Shown here one piece after another: positions 34,336-43,234 of a stretch of 64,000 nucleotides of DNA. Within the stretch, counting starts at the first letter, position 1, and each line of letters starts with the position of its first letter. The notes beneath the pieces are model-generated. The model saw only the letters and a list, made by a program, of their open reading frames with translations, was not told the DNA's origin and ran no database searches. The position numbers and the translations under genes were made by a program. The DNA lies in NCBI GenBank assembly GCA_002840535.1, contig PHBH01000001.1:155412-219411 (forward strand). The letters run 5' to 3'. Origin of the DNA: Deltaproteobacteria bacterium HGW-Deltaproteobacteria-15. GTDB taxonomy: Bacteria > Desulfobacterota > DSM-4660 > Desulfatiglandales > HGW-15.

Positions 34336-35061
34336 ATGCCTAGATATGCGATGGTGATCGATCTGCAGCGGTGCGTCGGGTGCGGTGCGTGCAGCATTGC
34401 CTGCCGGAACGAGAACAACGTGCCTGACGGGATCTACTGGTCGAACAAGATCACGGAGACGGTGGGGACATTCCCCCACGTGCGATATCATTACATCCCT
34501 ACCTTGTGCAACCACTGCGAGTATGCGCCTTGTGTCAGGGGGTGCCCGACCAAGGCCATGCACAAGCTGGAAAACGGCCTCACCATGCACGATCCGAGCA
34601 AATGCATCGGCTGCAAGTACTGCGAGTTCAACTGTCCTTATGGCGTCATCTATTTCAACTGGGAGTCCCCGCACAGGTTTTGGCGGGAAACCACTCCCGT
34701 GATCCAGAACGGCACCGCTTCCCCTAAAGAAATGTTGGCAAAAGTGGGATCCAAGGCAACCCCGTATTACAATCCGGAAAGAGAAGCGACTCTTCCCGGC
34801 ACACGCCCTAAAGGGGTAGTTGAGAAGTGCACCTTCTGCGACCACAGGGTGAAAAAGGGCGAGCTTCCCTACTGTGTCGAGGCATGCCCGGCCAGTGCGA
34901 GGGTCTTCGGGGACATCAAGGACCCAAACAGCCAGGTCAGCCAGCTGCTTGGGAAATTCCGCCCCTTCCGGTTGCGGGAGCAACTCGGGACCGAGCCCCA
35001 CGTGTTCTATATCCGAGGCTATAATCCTGCACAGGTTGCGCCGAGCAAAGGAGGTGTCTAA
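34336..35061 (+). CDS. Four-cluster ferredoxin subunit (ArrB/PsrB-like)
   Basis: The 241 residues have Cys groups CVGCGACSIAC, CNHCEYAPC, CIGCKYCEFNC, CTFC plus CVEACP, enough for four [4Fe-4S] clusters. This is the standard electron-transfer subunit of DMSO-reductase-family complexes. It starts one base after the Mo subunit stop and is followed without a gap by the NrfD subunit. No signal peptide is present; such subunits are carried out with the Tat-borne partner. Confidence 0.92.
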   Translation: MPRYAMVIDLQRCVGCGACSIACRNENNVPDGIYWSNKITETVGTFPHVRYHYIPTLCNHCEYAPCVRGCPTKAMHKLENGLTMHDPSKCIGCKYCEFNCPYGVIYFNWESPHRFWRETTPVIQNGTASPKEMLAKVGSKATPYYNPEREATLPGTRPKGVVEKCTFCDHRVKKGELPYCVEACPASARVFGDIKDPNSQVSQLLGKFRPFRLREQLGTEPHVFYIRGYNPAQVAPSKGGV

Positions 35062-36267
35062 ATGAAGCGAGGAAACAGGCTCTTCATCGTGTGGATCGGG
35101 ATCCTCGGCGCCGCAATCATTGCAGGCATCGTGACCGCGATCAAGCTCTTCGTAGAAGGGCATGGGTTATTCAACACCAATGACGTCATCATCTGGTCTC
35201 TTCCCCTTGGAGTGTACATCTTTCTGGCCCTTGCAAGCTCCGGGCTCACCCTTCTCGCGTCCGTGCCTATGGTGTTCGGAGTGTCGAGATACGAACCCTT
35301 TGCAAAGCGGCTGGTCTTTCTGGCCATAGCCACCCTCTGCGGCGCCTTCGTCTCCATCGGCCTCGAACTCGGGAACGTGTGGAACATGCTCTATATCATG
35401 CTCTCTCCCAATCTCTCGTCGCCCATCTGGTGGATGGGTGCGATCTACAGCGTGGAATTGGTTCTTCTGATCGTCAAGTTCTGGAGAATATCGATCGGGG
35501 ATTGGGAAAGTCCGATCAGCAAGTCGGTCGGCGTGGTCTCCGTTTTCTGCGCCCTGATTGCCCCGCTCATGATCGGCTCCATATTCGGGATCACCGAATC
35601 CCGAGTCACCTATTTCGGTCCCGTCATGTCGATCTATTGTCTTCTTATGGCCATGCTGAGCGGCGTTGCCCTGTTCATCCTCTACAGTTCTGTCCTTCAA
35701 AAGGCGACAGGGGAAGAAGTCTCCCCGGCAAGAACGGAGATCTATGATGAGGTGATCTTGATCCTCAAGTACGTGGCCGGGGCCGTGCTGGTCTTCACGG
35801 TGGTGAAGGTGGCGATTGAATCCGCCACACGGGTGCCCGAGTTCCTGATGATCCGCAAGTACGAGCATACCTTCGGCACCATTCTGGGGCTGCAGATGGA
35901 GGTCGTCCTGGGGCTCGTAGTGCCTTTTCTTCTTCTGGTCTTCAAGGCCGTGCGGACGTCCTGGGCAGGCAAGGTCGTCGCCTCCGGACTCCTGTTCTTT
36001 GGAACACTCGGCATGCACATGGAAATTCTCATATCCGGTCAGAGCCATCCGATCGGCCCCAAGGCCGAGCAGTTCGGTGAAGCCCTGAGTTATGTGCCGA
36101 GTGTCTGGGAATGGCTGGTCGTGGTTTTTGCCCTGGCTGTCATGCTGCTCCTTTACACCCTGGGAGAAAGATACCTCGATCTTGAGATGATCACGGGAAG
36201 AAAGACGGCAAGGGGTGCGCACAAACCGATGGTTTATCGGCAATTGAAACTGGAGGAAGATCGATGA
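35062..36267 (+). CDS. NrfD/PsrC-type integral membrane quinone-interacting subunit
   Basis: The 401 residues contain about ten hydrophobic segments and match the NrfD/PsrC layout. It would anchor the reductase and oxidise menaquinol. It begins directly after the iron-sulfur subunit gene and overlaps the TorD-like gene by 4 bases. Arr systems vary: some have only AB, others include this C subunit. Confidence 0.9.
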   Translation: MKRGNRLFIVWIGILGAAIIAGIVTAIKLFVEGHGLFNTNDVIIWSLPLGVYIFLALASSGLTLLASVPMVFGVSRYEPFAKRLVFLAIATLCGAFVSIGLELGNVWNMLYIMLSPNLSSPIWWMGAIYSVELVLLIVKFWRISIGDWESPISKSVGVVSVFCALIAPLMIGSIFGITESRVTYFGPVMSIYCLLMAMLSGVALFILYSSVLQKATGEEVSPARTEIYDEVILILKYVAGAVLVFTVVKVAIESATRVPEFLMIRKYEHTFGTILGLQMEVVLGLVVPFLLLVFKAVRTSWAGKVVASGLLFFGTLGMHMEILISGQSHPIGPKAEQFGEALSYVPSVWEWLVVVFALAVMLLLYTLGERYLDLEMITGRKTARGAHKPMVYRQLKLEEDR

Positions 36268-36956
36268 CCGTCGAAGAACGATTGAAGGAAGCGCGAATCA
36301 AGGCAGAGGGCTACAGGCTCCTGGCGGAGTGCTACTATCCTCCTGACGAAAGATTGGGTGGACTCATCGACGATCTTGCAAGCTGCCTGACCCCGCTTTG
36401 TCCTGAAGCGGCGACGCACATTCAAGCCATGCAGCCCGAAAACCTTTCGGAACAGGACTTGATCGGCGATTATGCAAGGCTCTTTTTGGGCCCTTTCTCG
36501 ACGATCGCCCCGCCCTATGGTTCGGTCTACCTGGACCCAGCCAATGGAGTCATGGGAAGTTCGACGGCTCATGTGCGGGACTGCTATCTCGAAATGGGAC
36601 TGGATATCTCCGAAAGTTTCCAAGAGGCGCCTGATCATATATCCGTGGAACTGGAATTCATGCACTTTCTCTGCATCAAGGAAGCCGAAGCCGCAAGTCG
36701 GTCCGATGCCGAAACCGCTCTTTACTTTTTCCGAAAGCAGGCCGATTTTCTTGAAGGGTGTCTCTCATGGTCTTCCGAATTCACGGACCGGGTGAGGGCG
36801 CAGGCCCGGACCGGCTTTTACAGAAGCCTTGCGGAGTGCACCAGAATTTTTATCGGCATCTCTCTGGAAAGGGATGGGTTTTGCTTACGTTCCGCAAGCG
36901 GGAGCACCGGGGATCAGTGCCCCCGTCTTAGCACCGGCGTTACCTCTGCTCAGTGA
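36264..36956 (+). CDS. TorD/DmsD-like redox-enzyme maturation chaperone
   Basis: The 230-residue all-helical cytoplasmic protein has the TorD-family hallmark of a central YARLFLGPF-type segment, here DYARLFLGPFSTIAPPYGSVYL, followed by EAPDHISVELEFMHFL. Such chaperones bind Tat signals and apo-molybdoenzymes until the cofactor is loaded. It overlaps the NrfD gene by 4 bases and closes the operon. It converges on the hdrA stop at 37006. Confidence 0.9.
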   Translation: MTVEERLKEARIKAEGYRLLAECYYPPDERLGGLIDDLASCLTPLCPEAATHIQAMQPENLSEQDLIGDYARLFLGPFSTIAPPYGSVYLDPANGVMGSSTAHVRDCYLEMGLDISESFQEAPDHISVELEFMHFLCIKEAEAASRSDAETALYFFRKQADFLEGCLSWSSEFTDRVRAQARTGFYRSLAECTRIFIGISLERDGFCLRSASGSTGDQCPRLSTGVTSAQ

Positions 36957-37005
36957 GGCCACAACTCGCCTCTCCCGCCTCGACTCCTTCTCTGGGGCTG
37001 TGTCG

Positions 37006-40000
37006 TCATGCGATGTTTTGCGTTGACATGGCGGCACAGTCTTCCCTCCTTTCCTCTTCCGGTGCTTCAGGGCCACGAGAGTGGGGATCTGCGAGACATA
37101 TTGATCTTCCATCCCCAGGCTGAGCGACCAGCGCATCGATACACGCCATGATCTGATCGTCGGTGCTGTGCTTGAGTGTAATGGCCCGAGCCGGGCACTC
37201 GGCCGCGCAGATGCCGCATCCTCGGCACTTGGCAGGGGGAATCTCCGAAACGCCCTCCGAATTGATGAATGGGGCACCGAACGGGCACGACCTCACGCAT
37301 GCCAGGCACGCGGTGCAGACTTCGGTGTTGACCTTCGCCACCGTTGCAGGCGTAGACATCTCGGCTCGTCGCAGTATCTTGACCGCCTGCTGTGCGGCGC
37401 CTTTGGCCATTGCAAGGCTTTCCGGAATAAACCTTGGGCTATGAGCCAGCCCGGCCAGGAAGATACCCGGTGTCGTGAACTCCAGAGGGCGAAGCTTGAC
37501 ATGGGCCTCCATGAAAAAGCCTTCCGGGAGCCGGGGCAGCTTCAGTCTGTCTGCGATGTCCTCGGCACCGGAGTGTGGGCGAATCCCTGTGCTGAGAACA
37601 AGCAGGTCCGGTTGAACCATGAATTTTTGTCCTGAGCTGCGGTCCGTAAAATCCAGGGTGAGATTCTCCTGATCGCCATCTCGAAGAGAGGGAGGTTCGT
37701 CGGGGTTGAAGCGGAAGAACAACACGTTCTTTTTTCTCGCCTCCAGATAGTACAATTCCTTGAACCCGAATGTCCTCATGTCGCGATACAACACGAGCAC
37801 CTGGATCCCGGGATGGATCTCCTTAAGGGTAAGGCTGTTCTTCACGGCGGCACTGCAGCACACCCTGCTGCAGAAGGGGAACTCCGGAGTCCGCGAGCCG
37901 ACGCACTGAATCATCACCACTCTTTTGAGCTTCTGCACCCATGCGCGGTCTTCCCGCATTCTTCTCGCCAACTCCACCTGGGTCATGATCCGAGGATCGT
38001 TTCCATAGCCGTATTCCACCGGCTCATAGGGCTGCCCTCCCGTAGCGATCACAGCGGCGCCGTAATGAATGACATGCGCGCCGTCAGGCCGCGAGACGGC
38101 CCCTTCAAAGCTTCCCGCATAACCGGCATGCCCGATAAGTTTGCTCTTCAGGTGAACGGTGATGTCCGGGTGAGCTTGAACCCGCCGGCACAGGTCGTCA
38201 ACAAGCTGCGACGGATCGTCTCCTTCCAGTGTAAAAGTCAAGTTCCTCGTGAATCCGCCGAGCCGGTCTTCCCTTTCCACCAGGTGAACCGGAAAGCCCT
38301 GCTCCGCAACGGTGAGGGCAGCGGTCATTCCAGCAACCCCGCCACCGACAACGAGCGCACTCTGCACCACGGGATAGGAGGTTTCCAGAAGCGGCTCCAG
38401 GTATTGAGCACGGGCAACTGAGGAACGGATCAGCTGCACGGCCTTTTGAGTAGCCTCCTCCGGATGATTGCCGTGTACCCAGGAGCACTGGTTCCGAATG
38501 TTGGCCATCTCGAACAGGTGAGGGTTGAGACCTGCCCTTCTCAGTGCTTCGCGGAACAAGGGTTCGTGAGTCTTCGGCGAGCAGGCGGCCACAACCACCC
38601 TGTTGAGACGGTGCTCGCGAATCCGATCGACCAGGGAGTCGAGGGTTTCGGAGGCGCATGTGAACATGAAGTCGGCCACATGCACTACATTTGCCATTTC
38701 CCGGGCTCGCTCCACGACCTTCGGGATTTCGACCACTCCCGCAATATTGGTGCCGCAATGGCATACGAACACCCCAACGCGGGGAGGACCATCCACAGGC
38801 AGTTCCGCAGGGATATTGGTCTCTTCAATGTCGGTGACTCTTGCGTCTGCCAGGAGAACGGCCGCCTCGGCCGCCGCCGCTCCCGCCTGAATGACCGTTT
38901 CCGGAATGTCCTTTGGCGCTTCGATGCCGCCGCAAACGAAAACACCCGCTTTTGAAGCGGAGACCGGCGAACCAAATCCGGCCGTCAGAAAGCCATAAGG
39001 GTTGGTTTCAAGCCCGAGTCGTCCGATCAGCGCCGAGGAAGACGCCGAGGGTTTGAATCCGGACGACAGCACAACGAGCTCGAATTCCTCCTCCACCTTG
39101 CGGTTGTTCTTGTGGTCGAAAGTCTCGATCACAAGGTTGTCGTTTTCCGGATTCCAGTGCAGTTGGGAGATCATGGAGCGCCGGTACAGAACACCGTACT
39201 CTTTTCGACCCCGATCCGCGAACGCATCGAAGCCTTTGCCATGGGCGCGCACATCCATGAAGTAGATCGTAGCACTCGTCTCCGGATGGTGGATGCGGGT
39301 GAGCATGGCCTGCTTTACCGCGTGCATGCAGCAGACCGAGGAACAGAAGGGGCGATTGCAGCTTGCATCCCTGGAGAGCACGCACTGAATCCACGCCACG
39401 CTCCGGGGAGGCCGTTCGTCCGAAGGCCGGACGATGTGCCCGCTGTGCGGTCCGGTGGCTGACATCATCCGCTCATATTGAAGCGAGCTCACGACGTTTT
39501 TGTACCGGCCGAATCCATATTCCCCGGATGAAGCGTTCAGGGCAAGGTCAAAGCCTGTCGACATGATCACCGCGCCCGCTTCCACTGTGATCGTCTCGGG
39601 CCGTTGTTCGAAATTCACCGCTCCGGTCGGGCAGACCTTGCGGCACAAACCGCACCTCTTTTTGGTGAGATAGAGACAGTTTTCCGGATCCAGCGCGTAC
39701 TTCAGCGGAACCGCCTGGGGAAAAGTCATATATGCTGCCTTGCGGAAGCCAAGCTCGCCGTTGAAGGAGTCCGGGACCTTCTTGGGGCATTTCTCGGCGC
39801 ATTTACCGCAGGCGATGCACTTTTCCTCATCGATGTACCGGGGACGCCGCTCGACAATGGCCCTGAACCTGCCCGGCTCCCCTTCCAGGTCGACCAATCG
39901 GCTTCCGGTGAGAATCCGGATACGCGGGTGCCTTGCCACGGCGGAAAGCTTTGGAGAGAACATGCACGCAGAGCAGTCATTTGTAGGGAAAGTCTTGTCC

Positions 40001-40164
40001 AACCGGGCCATGACCCCGCCCAGCGTGTAATCATGCTCAACCAGGCAGACCATGAACCCGGATTCCGCCAGATCCAGGGAGGCCTGTATGCCACCGATAC
40101 CCCCTCCCGCAACCAGAACCGTTCCCACGGGGCCGGTCCCATGTGCGGAGCCGCAACCCCTCAT
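37006..40164 (-). CDS. hdrA: HdrA-like flavoprotein made of two fused HdrA-type modules
   Basis: The 1052 residues are about 1.5 times normal HdrA. Module 1 (about 1-440) has a FAD Rossmann motif GGGIGGIQASLDLAE, ferredoxin motifs CIACGKCAEKC and CGLCRKVC, and an HdrA Cys pattern CSSVCCMHAVKQ. Module 2 (about 450-1045) has the typical RVGVFVCHCGTN, the motif GGGVAGMTAAL, CSRVCCSAAVK, and C-terminal ferredoxin clusters CTACLACVRSC and CRGCGICAAEC. In the family HdrA bifurcates or transfers electrons. It overlaps hdrB by 4 bases. Confidence 0.9.
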   Translation of the reverse strand: MRGCGSAHGTGPVGTVLVAGGGIGGIQASLDLAESGFMVCLVEHDYTLGGVMARLDKTFPTNDCSACMFSPKLSAVARHPRIRILTGSRLVDLEGEPGRFRAIVERRPRYIDEEKCIACGKCAEKCPKKVPDSFNGELGFRKAAYMTFPQAVPLKYALDPENCLYLTKKRCGLCRKVCPTGAVNFEQRPETITVEAGAVIMSTGFDLALNASSGEYGFGRYKNVVSSLQYERMMSATGPHSGHIVRPSDERPPRSVAWIQCVLSRDASCNRPFCSSVCCMHAVKQAMLTRIHHPETSATIYFMDVRAHGKGFDAFADRGRKEYGVLYRRSMISQLHWNPENDNLVIETFDHKNNRKVEEEFELVVLSSGFKPSASSSALIGRLGLETNPYGFLTAGFGSPVSASKAGVFVCGGIEAPKDIPETVIQAGAAAAEAAVLLADARVTDIEETNIPAELPVDGPPRVGVFVCHCGTNIAGVVEIPKVVERAREMANVVHVADFMFTCASETLDSLVDRIREHRLNRVVVAACSPKTHEPLFREALRRAGLNPHLFEMANIRNQCSWVHGNHPEEATQKAVQLIRSSVARAQYLEPLLETSYPVVQSALVVGGGVAGMTAALTVAEQGFPVHLVEREDRLGGFTRNLTFTLEGDDPSQLVDDLCRRVQAHPDITVHLKSKLIGHAGYAGSFEGAVSRPDGAHVIHYGAAVIATGGQPYEPVEYGYGNDPRIMTQVELARRMREDRAWVQKLKRVVMIQCVGSRTPEFPFCSRVCCSAAVKNSLTLKEIHPGIQVLVLYRDMRTFGFKELYYLEARKKNVLFFRFNPDEPPSLRDGDQENLTLDFTDRSSGQKFMVQPDLLVLSTGIRPHSGAEDIADRLKLPRLPEGFFMEAHVKLRPLEFTTPGIFLAGLAHSPRFIPESLAMAKGAAQQAVKILRRAEMSTPATVAKVNTEVCTACLACVRSCPFGAPFINSEGVSEIPPAKCRGCGICAAECPARAITLKHSTDDQIMACIDALVAQPGDGRSICLADPHSRGPEAPEEERREDCAAMSTQNIA

Positions 40165-41000
40165 CGAAAGACCTCCTTATTCCTGAGCATGTCCACCGGA
40201 TCCACCACGTGAGCCCGGAACCACTCTTTTGACCAGGATCCGGCCTCAAAGGCGAGTCTCAGCAGCTCCGTGAAATAGAATACGGGCATGGGGCTGCGCC
40301 CTGCGGCTTTCTGCATCATATCGAGATTGGACTGGCATAAGGGGCAGGAGACCACAATCGCATCCGCGCCCGCCTGTTGGGCCTTGTCGATGAGACGGCC
40401 GACCAGGGATACCAGAATGTCGCGGCGGCCGATCCCGATGCTTGCCCCGCAACAGGTCGTCTTGTAGGACCAATCGAGCACTTCAGCGCCCGCCTCCCGC
40501 GCCAATATATCCAGCGTTTGAGGATTTTCATAATCGGTAAAGCCTGTAATCCATGGCGGTCTGACCATCTGACACCCGTAATAGCAGACCACCTTCAACC
40601 CGTCGAGAGGGTTTCTGATCAATCCGCGGATCTTTTCGAGCATGAACTCCTGCGTAAGAAACCGGGTCATTTCATAGATTTTCACGGAGCCGTTTACCGG
40701 CCAGGGAGGTTTTTCCAGGATTTTGCCGATCATCTCCTGGGAGTGCCGCAGCCGGTTGAAACAGTTGGGACAGGGCGCTACGATGTCGAGCCCCATCCGT
40801 TCTGCGGCGGCGAGATTCCTCGCCGGAAGCAGAACAGACATGGTTTCGTCAAGGCTGTGAGTGGCGCTCGCCCCGCAGCAGGACCAGTCTTCGATTTCCA
40901 TGAGTTCACAGTCCATTTGTCGAAAAACGTCCAGAATGGAACGGGCGTAATCCACGGCCATTCCCTCGAGAGAGCATCCCGGATAGTAGGAAATTTTCAT
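40161..41000 (-). CDS. hdrB: HdrB-like subunit with two CCG domains
   Basis: The 279 residues have two CCG-type domains: one near YYPGCSLEG...WSCCGA and a second near YYGCQM...TTCCGA with CPLCQSNLD. In HdrB these hold two noncubane [4Fe-4S] clusters where the disulfide is cut. It overlaps hdrA by 4 bases and hdrC by 4 bases, one operon. Sulfate reducers and syntrophs use HdrABC-like complexes for intracellular electron transfer; the substrate here is unknown. Confidence 0.92.
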   Translation of the reverse strand: MKISYYPGCSLEGMAVDYARSILDVFRQMDCELMEIEDWSCCGASATHSLDETMSVLLPARNLAAAERMGLDIVAPCPNCFNRLRHSQEMIGKILEKPPWPVNGSVKIYEMTRFLTQEFMLEKIRGLIRNPLDGLKVVCYYGCQMVRPPWITGFTDYENPQTLDILAREAGAEVLDWSYKTTCCGASIGIGRRDILVSLVGRLIDKAQQAGADAIVVSCPLCQSNLDMMQKAAGRSPMPVFYFTELLRLAFEAGSWSKEWFRAHVVDPVDMLRNKEVFR

Positions 41001-41596
41001 TCCTGTTCCCCCTTGATCCGGCTGATTTCACGTATCTCTTCCATGTCGCGGCACCGATGCGGAAGAAGCTTCAGGCGCCCCCTTCGCCAGAGGGTCACCG
41101 CGGCATCCAGGTCATATTTCCAGGATCCGGTGCGGATTTTTTCCACGGCGACCTCCGGCCTTAGGTTCAATGAGGCCATCAGCCATACCTCATTGACGCG
41201 GCCGAAGCGTTTCAGCTCATTGAGGAAGGTCTTGTGAAACGCTGCCAGGATCCTCTCCTGCGGCCGAATCCCGGATTTGGCTGCTTCGTTCCTCAACCGG
41301 ATCATGACCTGGGCCACAGCCACTTGATTGGGGCAGTATGTGGAGCACATCTCGCAAGAGAGGCAAACCCATATTGTGGAGGAGGCCATCAGCTTCTCCT
41401 GCCATCCAAGTTGAACATACCGGATCACATGGTGCGGCTTGATATCCATAAAGTGGCTGACCGGGCAGGCGTTCGTGCACCGCTCGCACTGATAGCAGGC
41501 GGATATCGAAGAACCGGCCTTCTCTTCCAGACGGTGAACATACTCTTCCCCTCGCTCCAGCAGGGGTATTCTCTCCTCATTCTTTTCTGGTCCCAC
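40997..41596 (-). CDS. hdrC: HdrC-like iron-sulfur subunit
   Basis: The longest frame starts at 41665, but a GTG at 41596 with GGAG 7 bases upstream is the better start, giving 199 residues. Two ferredoxin motifs (CYQCERCTNACP and CLSCEMCSTYCP) lie between about 30 and 100. HdrC transfers electrons from HdrA to HdrB. It is the first gene of the hdrCBA operon and is divergent to the gene at 41828, with the palindrome at 41683 in between. Confidence 0.9.
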   Translation of the reverse strand: MGPEKNEERIPLLERGEEYVHRLEEKAGSSISACYQCERCTNACPVSHFMDIKPHHVIRYVQLGWQEKLMASSTIWVCLSCEMCSTYCPNQVAVAQVMIRLRNEAAKSGIRPQERILAAFHKTFLNELKRFGRVNEVWLMASLNLRPEVAVEKIRTGSWKYDLDAAVTLWRRGRLKLLPHRCRDMEEIREISRIKGEQE

Positions 41597-41682
41597 AACC
41601 GTTCTCCGATTTTGGTGTGTTTTGCAAGTGCGGTTCGCTCTTTCATTATAGCAAAAGAATACCAAAACCGGCCTACCTCACA

Positions 41683-41696
41683 TTGACTTTAGTCAA
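41683..41696. promoter_or_regulatory. CRP/FNR-family-type palindrome TTGAC-N4-GTCAA
   Basis: TTGACTTTAGTCAA is a perfect 5+4+5 palindrome of the type bound by the CRP/FNR superfamily (FNR boxes are TTGAT-N4-ATCAA; HcpR/DNR-type boxes use TTGAC-N4-GTCAA). It lies 87 bases upstream of the hdrC GTG and 132 bases before the ATG at 41828. Within it, TTGACT forms a -35 box 17 bases from AATATT for the plus-strand gene. Confidence 0.6.
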
Positions 41697-41827
41697 GAAT
41701 GCAAGAATATTTTGGAGAAATCCCTCAGTACCCACTAATACATTTTTACTTTCGGCTCTTTGTGGTATGAAATCCTGGAAGATTGCAGACGCGGGGCTGC
41801 AGAAAGGAGAGAATTTCAACTAAAAAG

Positions 41828-42385
41828 ATGAGAAAATCGATTGCTCAGATCATTCTTCTTGTCGCTTTGATCTTCCTTTGTGTGGCTGGCGGTCTCATCG
41901 TGAAGCATATTCTGGATCTCCCTTTCAGATCCGCGAACGATCAGCTTCACGCCATGAATGCGCCGATCACTTTGGATTTCCTGATTCCCGGTGGAACCTA
42001 CGTCGATGAAAAAATGACCATTGGCGAGGTCATCCGGGTTCAGACAGGAAACAAGGTGTCGACTTACGAGCAGATGGTGGACTCCCTGTCGCGTTTCATA
42101 CCGCTGAGTTACATCGTCATTGCCGACCTGGTCATGTTTCTGTTCTGGTCGTTCATGTTCATGACCTTCATCAGGGTCTTTACGTTCGCGGGCTATGGTC
42201 GCGCCCTGCGCACCAGCCTATTTCTTGGAGGGGTCGTTTATTACTTCATGCCCGATTTCACCCCGGGAAGTCTCGATGACGCCGCCTTTGTCGTCTTTCC
42301 CCTTCTGATCATCGTATCGAGGGCTGTCTCCAGACACAGAAGAAGAAACTCCATGTGGAGAACAGGGGAACCCTTACAATTCTGA
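41828..42385 (+). CDS. Small integral membrane protein of unknown function
   Basis: From the ATG at 41828 the protein has 185 residues; RBS evidence is weak (AGGAG lies about 20 bases upstream), so a start slightly upstream is possible. Segments around 8-27, 96-120 and 130-170 are hydrophobic. No family is recognised. It is divergent from hdrCBA and shares its intergenic palindrome. It converges on the TPR gene at 42428. Confidence 0.65.
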   Translation: MRKSIAQIILLVALIFLCVAGGLIVKHILDLPFRSANDQLHAMNAPITLDFLIPGGTYVDEKMTIGEVIRVQTGNKVSTYEQMVDSLSRFIPLSYIVIADLVMFLFWSFMFMTFIRVFTFAGYGRALRTSLFLGGVVYYFMPDFTPGSLDDAAFVVFPLLIIVSRAVSRHRRRNSMWRTGEPLQF

Positions 42386-42427
42386 TTCCCGGGAAGCAAC
42401 CCGGCTTTCACCTCATCCCTGAAATCA

Positions 42428-43216
42428 TCATCGATTCGCCTTTTCCAGCATTTCGCTCGCTTCAGCGGAACGACCCAAACGGACCAGCAGCGCTGCACGC
42501 ATACGCATGACCCCCTTGTCCCCGGGCAATATCTTGAGCATGGAATCGACATCCGCCAGCGCCGCTTTGTCTTCGCCTCGCTTGGAATGGATTCGATAGC
42601 GAAGCAGATGGTCATCCAGGGTGGGCGCGCTGAGACCGATCGCCGCGGCCAGGTCCTTCAACGCGCCTTCCAAATCGTTCCGGATGTACCGGATATCGGC
42701 ACGGGCGCGCAGCAGTCCGGGATCCCGGTTCTTCTTCTTTGCCAGGAGATCAGATACCCGCGCTTCCCCGAGATCTGTCCGGTCATTGTTTGCCGCCGCG
42801 TCGACAAATGCCTTTAGCGCCACGGCTCCAGGGTCTTCAGCGGAAATCACTTCCTCGAGGTCTGCCATGGCCAAACGGTGCCAGGGGGCGCTCACAATGA
42901 ACAGCGCGCGGGTGCGCTTGAGCGTCATATCCTTTGGGTTTTTGGCAATGGCACTGTTCAGGGTGAAAAGGGCGTCATAGATCAGGCCGTCGTTTCCCAT
43001 GCCGACCAGACGGACGAGTCCCTGCGCCAGCAGGGGGTTTGCGGGATCGGCCTTTCTCAGTTTTGCGACCGTATTTTCAAGATCTTTGCGGCTATCATCT
43101 TGCAGAGATTTGTTTACAGCAGCTTCCATTTCCTTAACAGAGGCGGCCGATGCAGGAAAGGCCACCGTTATGGTCATGAGAAGCATCGCGCCGAGAGCAA
43201 TCAAACGGGTTATCAT
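42428..43216 (-). CDS. Exported TPR-type repeat protein
   Basis: The 262 residues begin with a signal peptide (1-24, cleaved near ASA), followed by helical repeats with TPR-like A..DL..AI pattern (LRARADIRYIRNDLEGALKDLAAAIGL, DKAALADVDSMLKILPG). It would be periplasmic. It is the last gene of the four-gene minus-strand envelope operon, 18 bases after the coiled-coil gene. TPR proteins often mediate assembly of envelope machines. Confidence 0.8.
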   Translation of the reverse strand: MITRLIALGAMLLMTITVAFPASAASVKEMEAAVNKSLQDDSRKDLENTVAKLRKADPANPLLAQGLVRLVGMGNDGLIYDALFTLNSAIAKNPKDMTLKRTRALFIVSAPWHRLAMADLEEVISAEDPGAVALKAFVDAAANNDRTDLGEARVSDLLAKKKNRDPGLLRARADIRYIRNDLEGALKDLAAAIGLSAPTLDDHLLRYRIHSKRGEDKAALADVDSMLKILPGDKGVMRMRAALLVRLGRSAEASEMLEKANR

Positions 43217-43234
43217 ATTTCACTTTCTCCTGTC

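Noticed and set aside
37006..40164. Many open frames on the plus strand opposite hdrA
   Set aside because: They lack homology-like motifs and ribosome-binding sites; the minus-strand HdrA motifs explain the whole stretch.
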